DNA of 64,000 nt from an uncultured Clostridia bacterium. Lineage in GTDB: Bacteria > Bacillota > Clostridia > Christensenellales > CAG-138. A model generated the notes under the pieces. That model ran no database searches, had not been told where the DNA came from, and saw only the letters and a program-made list of their open reading frames with translations. Shown here piece after piece: positions 16,132-24,486 of this stretch (positions are counted from its first letter, which is position 1; the number at the start of each line of letters is the position of its first letter). The stretch is taken from NCBI GenBank assembly GCA_947168855.1, contig CAMVNO010000003.1, forward strand, positions 219,474-283,473. The letters are read 5' to 3'. The position numbers and the translations under genes were made by a program.

Positions 16132-18852
16132 ATGGAAAACAATCCGGACAACAAGCGCAGAAAAAAGATCATATCCGGCACGGCAAGCCTGAAGCGCCGC
16201 GACGATAAGCCGGTCGAGACCAACGGTCCCGTCGGAAGAAAAGACGGGTATCAGGGCAGAAAGACGCAGTACGGCGCGCAGAAGCCCTCCGGAAACGGCG
16301 GCGGGCAGGGCGGCTTTTCCTCGCTCTTCGGCAGCGGTCAGCAAAGCCAGAGCTCGCAGAGTCAGGGCACACAGAACCAGAATGCGCAGCCGACGTATAC
16401 ACAGAACGGCAGCACGGGAAATAACGGCGGCAGCGGACGCGGATTGCTCGGCGGCAGCCTCGGCAAGATCCTGCTGATTATCGTTGCGGGCGTGCTGATC
16501 TTCCTGCTCATCCGCTGTGTCTTCGGCGGCGGCTGCAGCTGCTCGCTTCCGGATATGCTGTCGGGCGAGAGCGGAATCACGCAGGACATCGGCGGCAGCG
16601 ACACGCTCCCGGACAGCTCCGTCCAGCAGGGCTACACGTCGGATCTTCTGTCGCAGCTTTTCCAGGGCGGCACGGATCCGTTTGACGCGACGGACAGCAA
16701 CGCGCCGGCGGCGGTTACCGCAAGCACGTCCAGCCTCGATGCGGACTATACCGTTTCCAATCAGTCCCGCGGTCGCTACACGACGATCAAGGGCGGCGGA
16801 AAGGATACCGTCACGGTCATGGTGTACCTGTGCGGCAGCGACCTCGAGAGCGAGCACAGCATGGCGACGGCAGACCTCAACGAGATGCTGCATGCGGACC
16901 TGAACGACGACAAGGTCAGCATCATTGTCGAAACGGGCGGCGCAAAGAAATGGAACAACTCGGTCATTTCGAACAAGACCAATCAGCGCTACCGCGTCAC
17001 GAGCCGCGGGCTTCAGGTGCTTGACAAGAACGTCGGCAAAAAGAGCATGGTCGACCCGAACACGCTCGTCGACTTCATCCAGTTCTGCGCAAAGAACTAT
17101 CCGGCGAACCGCTACATGCTGATCCTGTGGGATCACGGCGGCGGAGCGATCTCCGGTTACGGCTACGACCAGACGGCGTCCGGCACGATGACGCTCGACA
17201 AGCTCAATTCCGCTTTGAAGAAGGGCGGCGTCAAGTTTGATTTCATCGGCTTCGACGCATGCCTGATGGCGACGCTCGAGACCGCGGTGGTCACCGAGCC
17301 GTATGCGGATTATTTGATTGCGTCCGAGGAAGCGGAGCCCGGCACCGGCTGGTATTATACCAACTGGCTGTCCGCGCTCTCGAAGAACACCTCGATCAAA
17401 ACGGTGGAGCTAAGTAAAACGCTGATCGACGACTTTACGGACGTCAGCAAAAAGAACTATCCGGGCTGCAACACAACGCTTTCGATCGTGGATCTGGCGG
17501 AGTTTGCGGGCACGGTACCGGACGCGTTCAACGATTTTTCCGGCGAGATCGGCAAGATGCTCGACGACAAGGAATACAAGACCGTTGCGGACGCACGCGC
17601 CGACGCGCGCGAGTTCGGCGTCTCCGCGAAGGTCAATCACATCGACGTGGTCGACTTTGCCTCGAAGATCGGCAGCAAAAAGGCGAACGCGCTTGCAAAC
17701 GCGCTCAAGGGCTGCGTGAAATACAACCGTACGTCCGTTTCCATGAAGAACTCGAACGGACTTTCGATCTACTTCCCGTATTCGAGCTTCAAGAGCATGA
17801 ACTCCGCCGTTGCGCTGTACAGCAATATCGGCATTTCCGGCGAGTACTCCCGCTGCATTAAGAGCTTCGCAAGCCTTGCCGCGGGCGGTCAGATCGCGAC
17901 GGGCGGCACGACGAGCTCTCCGTTCGGCTCGCTGTTCGGCGGGTATGAGAGCACGCCGTCGTCCTCCTCGGGCGATATCCTTTCGACATTGCTCGGCGGA
18001 TACTTCGGCGGCTCGGGCAGCAACGATTCGCTGTCCTCGCTGTTCGGCGGATCCGAATCGCTGTACGGCGGTTCGTCCTCCGGCGGCGCGATGGATTTCC
18101 TCGGCGGCATCCTCGGCGGCGGATCGGAAAGCTGGTTCGACTCCGGCAGAGCCCTTGCGAACAAGGATTATTACGATCAGAACAGCCTGACCGTTGCGGA
18201 TATGGAGCTGACGGAGAAGGACGACGAATACGTGCTCGAGCTCAGCGAGGAGAAGTGGGAGCTCGTCAAGTCGATCAGCATCAACGTCTTTGCGAAGGAG
18301 GGCGATCATTACGTCGACCTCGGCATGGACAATGCGGACGTTCACGACGCGGTGGGCGACGGCATGCGCAACGCGGACGGAGACCTGCGGATCAAGTTCG
18401 ACAACACCTGGCTCACCGTCGAAGGACAGCCGGTCGCCTACTACTACATGGATTACGTCGAGGACGGCAAGAACTGGGCGGAGATCGGCTACGTTCCGAT
18501 CCTTTTGAACGGCGAACGCTACTACATGTTCATCGTGTTCGACAACGAGACGGAGGCGCACGAATACGGATACGTCGCGGGCGTGCAGCCGGTCTACGAC
18601 GAATCCGAGGTCCCGACGCTTGCGAAGGGCTTCATCCAGCTCAGACAGGGCGACAAGATCGACTTCCTCTTCGACTGTTACGGCGAGGACGGTTCCTATC
18701 AGGCAAGCTATAAGTACGGCAAGCAGATCACGGTCAAGAACGCGCTGACGGTCGGTTATAAGTCCCTCGGCGATCTCGAATGCGACGTGACCTACTGTCT
18801 GACCGATATCTACGGCAACGAGTTCTGGACGGAAGCGATCACGTTTGAATGA
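16132..18852 (+). CDS. Membrane-anchored clostripain family (C11) cysteine peptidase
   Basis: A 906-residue protease-like protein. A basic, Gly/Gln/Ser-rich cytosolic N-terminus (1-110) precedes one membrane helix (about 111-128), which would place the rest outside the cell. The C11 domain is recognisable by MVYLCGSDLESEH, the catalytic His335 in LWDHGGG and the catalytic Cys377 in GFDACLM. A Gly/Ser low-complexity linker (about 585-680) leads to a C-terminal beta-rich domain of about 220 residues of unknown fold. Clostripains cut after Arg. No partner gene is adjacent. An AAAGGGAGG ribosome site precedes the ATG. Confidence 0.88.
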   Translation: MENNPDNKRRKKIISGTASLKRRDDKPVETNGPVGRKDGYQGRKTQYGAQKPSGNGGGQGGFSSLFGSGQQSQSSQSQGTQNQNAQPTYTQNGSTGNNGGSGRGLLGGSLGKILLIIVAGVLIFLLIRCVFGGGCSCSLPDMLSGESGITQDIGGSDTLPDSSVQQGYTSDLLSQLFQGGTDPFDATDSNAPAAVTASTSSLDADYTVSNQSRGRYTTIKGGGKDTVTVMVYLCGSDLESEHSMATADLNEMLHADLNDDKVSIIVETGGAKKWNNSVISNKTNQRYRVTSRGLQVLDKNVGKKSMVDPNTLVDFIQFCAKNYPANRYMLILWDHGGGAISGYGYDQTASGTMTLDKLNSALKKGGVKFDFIGFDACLMATLETAVVTEPYADYLIASEEAEPGTGWYYTNWLSALSKNTSIKTVELSKTLIDDFTDVSKKNYPGCNTTLSIVDLAEFAGTVPDAFNDFSGEIGKMLDDKEYKTVADARADAREFGVSAKVNHIDVVDFASKIGSKKANALANALKGCVKYNRTSVSMKNSNGLSIYFPYSSFKSMNSAVALYSNIGISGEYSRCIKSFASLAAGGQIATGGTTSSPFGSLFGGYESTPSSSSGDILSTLLGGYFGGSGSNDSLSSLFGGSESLYGGSSSGGAMDFLGGILGGGSESWFDSGRALANKDYYDQNSLTVADMELTEKDDEYVLELSEEKWELVKSISINVFAKEGDHYVDLGMDNADVHDAVGDGMRNADGDLRIKFDNTWLTVEGQPVAYYYMDYVEDGKNWAEIGYVPILLNGERYYMFIVFDNETEAHEYGYVAGVQPVYDESEVPTLAKGFIQLRQGDKIDFLFDCYGEDGSYQASYKYGKQITVKNALTVGYKSLGDLECDVTYCLTDIYGNEFWTEAITFE

Positions 18853-18865
18853 TCGGACAAAAAAC

Positions 18866-18895
18866 AATGCTCCGGGGGAATTCCTCCGGAGCATT
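18866..18895. terminator. Bidirectional terminator between the clostripain gene and tmcAL
   Basis: AATGCTCCGG and CCGGAGCATT arms between convergent genes. Confidence 0.75.
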
Positions 18896-18907
18896 TATCG
18901 TTTTGGT

Positions 18908-20110
18908 TCAGACCGTGACGGCGCTCTGCGAATCGCGGTGCAGATCGCGGGCGAGCGCGTAGGCGTAGAGATCGGTGGAAAGCGCGTCGATCGCAAGCGA
19001 GGCGCGCGCGACTTCGGTGCAGCTCTGGAGATCCGAATGCCGCAGGATCACCGGCACGATCGCGCGGCTTGCCATGGCGGCGAGAAGCCCGCGTCCCATG
19101 CGCTTGAGTCCGAGCACGTGCAGATACATGTCGTCGATGTTTTTGCCGACGGCGTCCGAAAGCCCGGCGGGAATGTGCAGCAGCGCGGACACGAGAATGC
19201 GCTTGCAACGCGCAAGCGTATAGCGCTTGGATTTGATCGCGTCAAGCAGGGATTTCAGATCGGTTGCTTCACGCGCGGCGCGGTACAGCACCTGTTCAAA
19301 CCCTTCGGACACATCCGGCAGCGCCTTGAGCTCGTCGATCGTCATGGAGCGCAGCCGGTACAGAAGCATTGCCCCGAACCGGTCGAAAGTGACGGGAAAC
19401 TGCGCGTCGAAACGCATGGCGGCGGCAACGCTCATCGGCATGGCGTCATAGACCGATTCGTCCCCGTTCAGGAGCGCTTCGCGGATCGCGGTTGCGCTTG
19501 ATAGCTTTCCGGTCAGCACGGTGCTGTTGTATTTGTTTCCGATGCGGCGGATCGGCAGCGGGCGGATTTCCGGCGCGAACCGATTCAGCGCCTTCAGGTA
19601 TTCCACGGCAAGGATGTTATTCGGCTCCTGCAGGATCGAAAGCTCGTCCTCCGGAATCCCGTAGTCCAGCAGCGCGTCGTACTGCGCGCGCGGATAGGAC
19701 TTGCCCTGCTTCAGATGATGCATGAGGTAGATCTTCAGATTCGGCGGTTCGCGCTCCAGAAGATCCGCAAGGTGATAGAGCGCGTTTACGTCCTCGGTCT
19801 CCACGCCGAACGCGAGATCGGTGACCACGCCGGTGGCGGCAAGCGTTTTCACGCCGCCTTCCGCAAACCGTTCCGCGCTCGAGACCGCAAAGACCGTCGG
19901 GATCTCGACCACCAGGTCCGCGCCGCCCATGACCGCCCATTCGGCGCGGGTGAACTTGTCGGTGCAGGCGGGCTCGCCGCGCTGCACGAAGTTGCCGGAC
20001 ATGGCGACGACGCAGAATTCGGATCCCGCCTGTTTTTTGGATTCCTCCATGTGGTAGATATGTCCGTTGTGCAGCGGATTGTACTCCGCGATGATCCCGA
20101 CAACGCGCAT
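18908..20110 (-). CDS. tmcAL: tRNA(Met) cytidine acetate ligase TmcAL (YlbM)
   Basis: A 400-residue nucleotidyltransferase-like enzyme. In Bacillus it makes N4-acetylcytidine at the wobble base of elongator tRNA-Met using acetate and ATP. The N-terminus has the HIGH-like motif HNGH within IIAEYNPLHNGHIYHM and the family stretch MSGNFVQRGEPACTDKF. Length is normal. It sits beside pta-ackA, which interconvert acetyl-CoA, acetyl phosphate and acetate. A strong GAGGAGGG ribosome site fixes the start. Confidence 0.93.
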   Translation of the reverse strand: MRVVGIIAEYNPLHNGHIYHMEESKKQAGSEFCVVAMSGNFVQRGEPACTDKFTRAEWAVMGGADLVVEIPTVFAVSSAERFAEGGVKTLAATGVVTDLAFGVETEDVNALYHLADLLEREPPNLKIYLMHHLKQGKSYPRAQYDALLDYGIPEDELSILQEPNNILAVEYLKALNRFAPEIRPLPIRRIGNKYNSTVLTGKLSSATAIREALLNGDESVYDAMPMSVAAAMRFDAQFPVTFDRFGAMLLYRLRSMTIDELKALPDVSEGFEQVLYRAAREATDLKSLLDAIKSKRYTLARCKRILVSALLHIPAGLSDAVGKNIDDMYLHVLGLKRMGRGLLAAMASRAIVPVILRHSDLQSCTEVARASLAIDALSTDLYAYALARDLHRDSQSAVTV

Positions 20111-20216
20111 GAAAGTACCCTCCTCGGAAAAAACAATAATATATCTAAAACAAGTATATCATTTTTTGCGCAGATGTGTTAGAATAAATTGTAAATCTAT
20201 TTTGGAGGATTTTGTT

Positions 20217-21215
20217 ATGTCATTGATGGAACAGATCAAGGCAAAAGCAAAGGCGGATCAGAAGCACATTCTGCTGCCCGAGGGAGCCGAGGAACGCACC
20301 GTGCAGGCGGCAGCCCGCATCACGGCAGAGGGTATCGCGAAGGTCACACTGTTCGGTAAGCGCGAAGAGATCGAGGCGGTTGCGAAGAAGTTCAACGTCT
20401 CGCTCGACGGCATCGACACGATCGACCCCGAAACGCATCCGGATTATCAGACCTATGTCGACCGCTTCTATGAGATGCGCAAGGCAAAGGGTGTCACGCC
20501 CGAAAAGGCTGCCGATATGATCAAAAACCCGCTGTTCTTTGCGGCGATGATGATCAAGGACGGCAAGGGCGACGGCTTCGTTTCCGGCGCGATCAACACC
20601 ACGGGCAACACGCTCCGTCCGGGTCTGCAGATCATCAAGATGAAGCCCGGCATCAACACGGTTTCGAGCTTCTTCATCATGGAGATCCCGAACAAGGCGT
20701 ACGGCGACGACGGTCTGATGATCTTTGCGGACTGCGCAGTCAACATCGAACCGACCTCTGAACAGCTTGCCGAGATCGCGATCTCGTCCGCGGCGAGCGC
20801 AAAGGCGCTTTGCGGCATGGACGCGCGTATCGCAATGCTGTCGTTCTCCACGAAGGGCAGCGCCAAGCATGACAATGTCGACAAGGTCCGCATCGCAACC
20901 GAGATGGTCCACGAGCGCGCGCCCGAACTGATGGTCGACGGCGAACTGCAGGCCGACGCCGCGCTTGTCGAAAAAGTCGGTCAGCTCAAGAGCCCGGGCA
21001 GCCCGGTCGCCGGCAAGGCGAACGTGCTGGTCTTCCCGGATCTCCAGGCGGGCAACATCGGCTACAAGCTCGTTCAGCGCCTTGCGGGTGCAGAGGCGAT
21101 CGGCCCGATCTGCCAGGGCTTCGCGGCGCCGATCAACGACCTGAGCCGCGGCTGCAGCGTCGAGGATATCGTTTCCGTCGTGGCAATCACGGCAGTACAG
21201 GCACAGAATATGTAA
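20217..21215 (+). CDS. pta: Phosphate acetyltransferase
   Basis: Converts acetyl-CoA and phosphate to acetyl phosphate, the first half of the acetate/ATP pathway. 332 residues, the short form without the N-terminal DRTGG extension of enterobacterial Pta. Family motifs include ILLPEGAEERTVQAA, VSGAINTTGNTLRPG and VFPDLQAGNIGYKL. The start MSLMEQIKAK was chosen because TTGGAGGA lies ten bases upstream; earlier in-frame ATGs lie in a leader without coding features. ackA follows after 13 bases. Confidence 0.96.
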   Translation: MSLMEQIKAKAKADQKHILLPEGAEERTVQAAARITAEGIAKVTLFGKREEIEAVAKKFNVSLDGIDTIDPETHPDYQTYVDRFYEMRKAKGVTPEKAADMIKNPLFFAAMMIKDGKGDGFVSGAINTTGNTLRPGLQIIKMKPGINTVSSFFIMEIPNKAYGDDGLMIFADCAVNIEPTSEQLAEIAISSAASAKALCGMDARIAMLSFSTKGSAKHDNVDKVRIATEMVHERAPELMVDGELQADAALVEKVGQLKSPGSPVAGKANVLVFPDLQAGNIGYKLVQRLAGAEAIGPICQGFAAPINDLSRGCSVEDIVSVVAITAVQAQNM

Positions 21216-21228
21216 CGGAGGAAAACCA

Positions 21229-22431
21229 ATGAGATCCATTCTTGTTATCAATGCAGGCAGCTCTTCTCTGAAATACCAGCTGATCGACATCGACACCGAG
21301 AGCGTTCTCGCAAAGGGTCTTTGCGAGCGTATCGGCATCGACGGCAAGCTCACCTATAAGCCCACGGGCGGCGACAAGCTCGAGAAGGACGCGGCAATGC
21401 CGACGCATCAGGAAGCGATCGCGATGGTCCTCGACGTGCTTGCGGACCCCGAGATCGGCGTCATTTCCGACATGAATTCCATCGTGGCGGTGGGGCATCG
21501 CGTCGTCCACGGCGGCACGAAGTTCACCAAGTCCGTGCTGATCACCGACGAGGTCATCAAGATGATCGAGGAGTGCATCCCTTTGGCGCCTCTCCACAAC
21601 CCCGCAAACCTCATGGGCATCAACGCCTGCCGCGCCGTCATGCCGACCACCCCGATGGTCGCCGTGTTCGACACCGCATGGGGCATGAGCATGGAACCGA
21701 AAAACTATATCTACGCGCTGCCGTATGAAATCTATGAACAGTATCAGGTCCGCCGCTACGGCTTCCACGGCACGTCGCACATGTTCGTCACCGGCGAAGC
21801 GATCAAGCGCCTCGGCAGAGAAGGCGATCCGAATGTCCGCGTGATTTCGTGCCATCTCGGCAACGGCTCGTCCGTCAGCTGCTCAAAGGGCGGCAAGTGC
21901 GTCAACACCTCGATGGGTCTGACGCCTTTGGAAGGTCTCCCGATGGGAACGCGCTGCGGCAGCATCGACCCGGCGATCGTTCCGTTCCTCGTGAAGGCAA
22001 TGGACGTTCCCGCAAAGGAGGTCGACACGATGATGAACAAGAAGAGCGGCATGCTCGGCGTTTCCGGCGTGTCCAGCGACTTCCGCGATCTGTGGGCGGC
22101 GAAGAAAGAGGGCAATGAGCGCGCGGCGCTCGCGCTCGACATGTTCGCGCAGGGCGTCAAGCGCCTGATCGGCGGCTACTCCGCCGAAATGGACGGCGTG
22201 GACTGCATCGTCTTTACGGCGGGCGTCGGCGAGAACGATGCGGCAACGCGCGAGCTCGTCATGCAGAACATGGATTACCTCGGCATCGACTTTGATTTCG
22301 AATTGAACCGCACTGCGCCGAGAGGCAAAGAGGTCGTTCTTTCGAAGCCGGGTTCCAAGGTCACCGTCATGGTTCTGCCGACCGACGAAGAACTTGCGAT
22401 TGCAAGGGATACCGCCGCGATCGCGCTGTAA
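21229..22431 (+). CDS. ackA: Acetate kinase
   Basis: Converts acetyl phosphate and ADP to acetate and ATP, completing fermentative energy recovery with Pta. 400 residues, the standard length. ASKHA-fold motifs are clear: VINAGSSSLKYQL at the N-terminus, GHRVVHGG, FHGTSH with the catalytic His, and HLGNGSSV. A GGAGG ribosome site is present. A perfect hairpin terminator follows, directly against the start codon of recJ. Confidence 0.97.
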   Translation: MRSILVINAGSSSLKYQLIDIDTESVLAKGLCERIGIDGKLTYKPTGGDKLEKDAAMPTHQEAIAMVLDVLADPEIGVISDMNSIVAVGHRVVHGGTKFTKSVLITDEVIKMIEECIPLAPLHNPANLMGINACRAVMPTTPMVAVFDTAWGMSMEPKNYIYALPYEIYEQYQVRRYGFHGTSHMFVTGEAIKRLGREGDPNVRVISCHLGNGSSVSCSKGGKCVNTSMGLTPLEGLPMGTRCGSIDPAIVPFLVKAMDVPAKEVDTMMNKKSGMLGVSGVSSDFRDLWAAKKEGNERAALALDMFAQGVKRLIGGYSAEMDGVDCIVFTAGVGENDAATRELVMQNMDYLGIDFDFELNRTAPRGKEVVLSKPGSKVTVMVLPTDEELAIARDTAAIAL

Positions 22432-22441
22432 GCAACACTCC

Positions 22442-22472
22442 GGGCTGCGGATCTGTTTCCGCAGCCCTTTTT
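22442..22472 (+). terminator. Terminator of pta-ackA abutting the recJ start
   Basis: GGGCTGCGG at 22442-22450 and CCGCAGCCC at 22459-22467 are perfect arms followed by five T. The recJ ATG begins at the next base. Confidence 0.85.
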
Positions 22473-24455
22473 ATGCCGATGCGATATATGGTGCGCGAAA
22501 ACACGGACAGCTCCGACGCCGTCATACAGGGGATCCGGACCCGGTTCGGGTTCACAAGACCGTTTGCCGCCATGCTTCAAAGGCGCGGTCTTGTTGACGA
22601 CGCCGCGATCACCGCGTTTCTGCATCCCGAAACGCGCGAACTGCCCGATCCGTTCGCGCTTGCCGACATGGACCGCACGGTTTGGCGCATCCGACAGGCG
22701 ATCCGGGCGGGCGAGCGCATCTGCGTATACGGCGACTACGACACCGACGGCGTTTCGGCAACCGCGATCCTTTCAGACGCGCTGCGGTCGCTGTCCGCAA
22801 ACGTCACATTTCTGCTGCCGAGCCGGTTCGGAGAAGGGTACGGACTGAACAACGCCGCCGTCGACGCGATGCATGCGGACGGGGTGCGGGTGATCCTCAC
22901 GGTCGACAACGGCATTTCGGCGCATGCGGAGATCGCTTACGCAAAATCGCTCGGCATGGATACGGTTGTGACCGACCACCATCACTGCCATGAAACGCTG
23001 CCGGACGCGGAAGCGGTCGTATGTGCGTCAAGAGCCGATCAGGATTCGTCGCTTTGCAGCCTTTGCGGCGCCGCGGTTGCCATGCTGCTTGCTGCCGCGC
23101 TCGGCGTGCGGATCGGAAAATACCTGCCGATCGCCGCGCTTGCAACTATGGCGGACGCCGTTCCGCTGACGGAACTGAACCGCACGATCGTCAGAAGAGG
23201 GCTGCCGCTGGTCGGCATGCACCCGGGGCTTAAGGCGCTTCTGGACGCCGCGGGCGTCACGGAGATCACAGGGGAGAGCGTACTTTCGTTCATCCTTGCG
23301 CCGCGGATCAATGCCGCGGGACGCATGGGCGACGCAACAAGGGCGGTCCGGCTTTTGCTGACGGAAGAGGAAACGGAGCGAAAGCTGCTTGCCGGAGAGC
23401 TCGAAAGCGAAAACATCCGCCGCCGGGCAGAAGAGCTTCGCATATGGAAGGAAGCGGAGGCGCAGATCACGGAGCCGGAGCCGCGGATCCTGGTTCTGAA
23501 GGGAACGGACTGGAACACCGGCGTCATCGGAATCGTCGCGTCACGGATCCTCGAGCGCAGGCATTGTCCCGTGCTTCTGTTTTCCGAGGTCAACGGACAG
23601 CTGGTCGGTTCCGGACGGAGCGTGCCGGCGGTGGATCTGTTTGCGCTTCTTACGCGCCACAGGGAGCTGCTTCTGCGCTTCGGCGGACATCGGCTTGCCG
23701 CGGGCGCGACCATTGCGGCTTCGTCGTTTGAGACGCTTCGAAAAGCGCTCTCGGACGATCTTGCAGGGCTGTTTCCGACCGGGCTTCCCGAGGAAGAGCG
23801 GACCGTGGAGGATACGCTTGCGCTTTCGGAGATCACGCCGGCGTTTGCGCGGGAGCTCACGACCCTTGCGCCGTTCGGCGAGGGAAACCGCGCGCCGCTG
23901 TTTCGGATCGAAGGAACGCTGTCCGACGTGCGGACAATGGGAAAGGACGGAAGCCATCTCGGAGCAAAGCTTGCCGACGGAAACTGTTCCGTACGCATCG
24001 TGTCGTTCGGGAACGGAGATCGTTTCGGAGACTGGAACGAGGTTCGCCGCGCGTATGTATACGCCTCGATCGAACTCGGAAGCTTTCGCGGGATACCGGA
24101 GGTTTCGGTGCGTGCGGAGGAGATCGAAACGCCGATCGACAATGCGATGCGCGATATCATATCCGCCTGCATCACCGCGATCCGAAATCGTCTGCCGCTG
24201 CCGGACGCCGAAACGCTGCGGCTGCTTCCGAAGGTTCCGGAAGCGGAGATCCGCTCGATCTTCCGCACGCTTCAGGAACGGCTCGGGCACGGCGCCTTGC
24301 GTGCATGCCTTTCCGAAAAGGAGCAGACGGCGCTGCTGCCGCTTCTTGAAATCGGGGTCGTGCGGTATGAAAACGGCAGTTTTTTTGCGGAAACGGTACA
24401 GGAGAAGAAACAAATTCAAAATGCCCTCTTGTATCCGGTGCTGTGTTTGGAGTAA
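22473..24455 (+). CDS. recJ: Single-stranded-DNA-specific 5'-3' exonuclease RecJ
   Basis: A 660-residue DHH-family nuclease acting in recombination and mismatch or base-excision repair. The DHH domain has YGDYDTDGVSATAIL, the metal motif VVTDHHHCHETLPDA and VDNGISAHAE. A DHHA1 domain follows (RFGGHRLAAGATIA), then an OB-fold region. The length is somewhat above minimal RecJ. The start is uncertain: the ATG at 22473 follows the ackA terminator directly, and neither it nor ATGs at 22479 and 22488 has a ribosome site. The N-terminal alignment (FAAMLQRRGLVD) favours one of these early starts. Confidence 0.92.
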   Translation: MPMRYMVRENTDSSDAVIQGIRTRFGFTRPFAAMLQRRGLVDDAAITAFLHPETRELPDPFALADMDRTVWRIRQAIRAGERICVYGDYDTDGVSATAILSDALRSLSANVTFLLPSRFGEGYGLNNAAVDAMHADGVRVILTVDNGISAHAEIAYAKSLGMDTVVTDHHHCHETLPDAEAVVCASRADQDSSLCSLCGAAVAMLLAAALGVRIGKYLPIAALATMADAVPLTELNRTIVRRGLPLVGMHPGLKALLDAAGVTEITGESVLSFILAPRINAAGRMGDATRAVRLLLTEEETERKLLAGELESENIRRRAEELRIWKEAEAQITEPEPRILVLKGTDWNTGVIGIVASRILERRHCPVLLFSEVNGQLVGSGRSVPAVDLFALLTRHRELLLRFGGHRLAAGATIAASSFETLRKALSDDLAGLFPTGLPEEERTVEDTLALSEITPAFARELTTLAPFGEGNRAPLFRIEGTLSDVRTMGKDGSHLGAKLADGNCSVRIVSFGNGDRFGDWNEVRRAYVYASIELGSFRGIPEVSVRAEEIETPIDNAMRDIISACITAIRNRLPLPDAETLRLLPKVPEAEIRSIFRTLQERLGHGALRACLSEKEQTALLPLLEIGVVRYENGSFFAETVQEKKQIQNALLYPVLCLE

Positions 24456-24486
24456 AATATATAAGTTCAGTGAAAGGAGGATGCGT

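Noticed and set aside
23641-24486. In-frame N-terminal extension of rsh to over 1000 residues
   Set aside because: Overlaps recJ in another frame, is Arg-rich and lacks any domain. AAAGGAGG before 24487 fixes the start.
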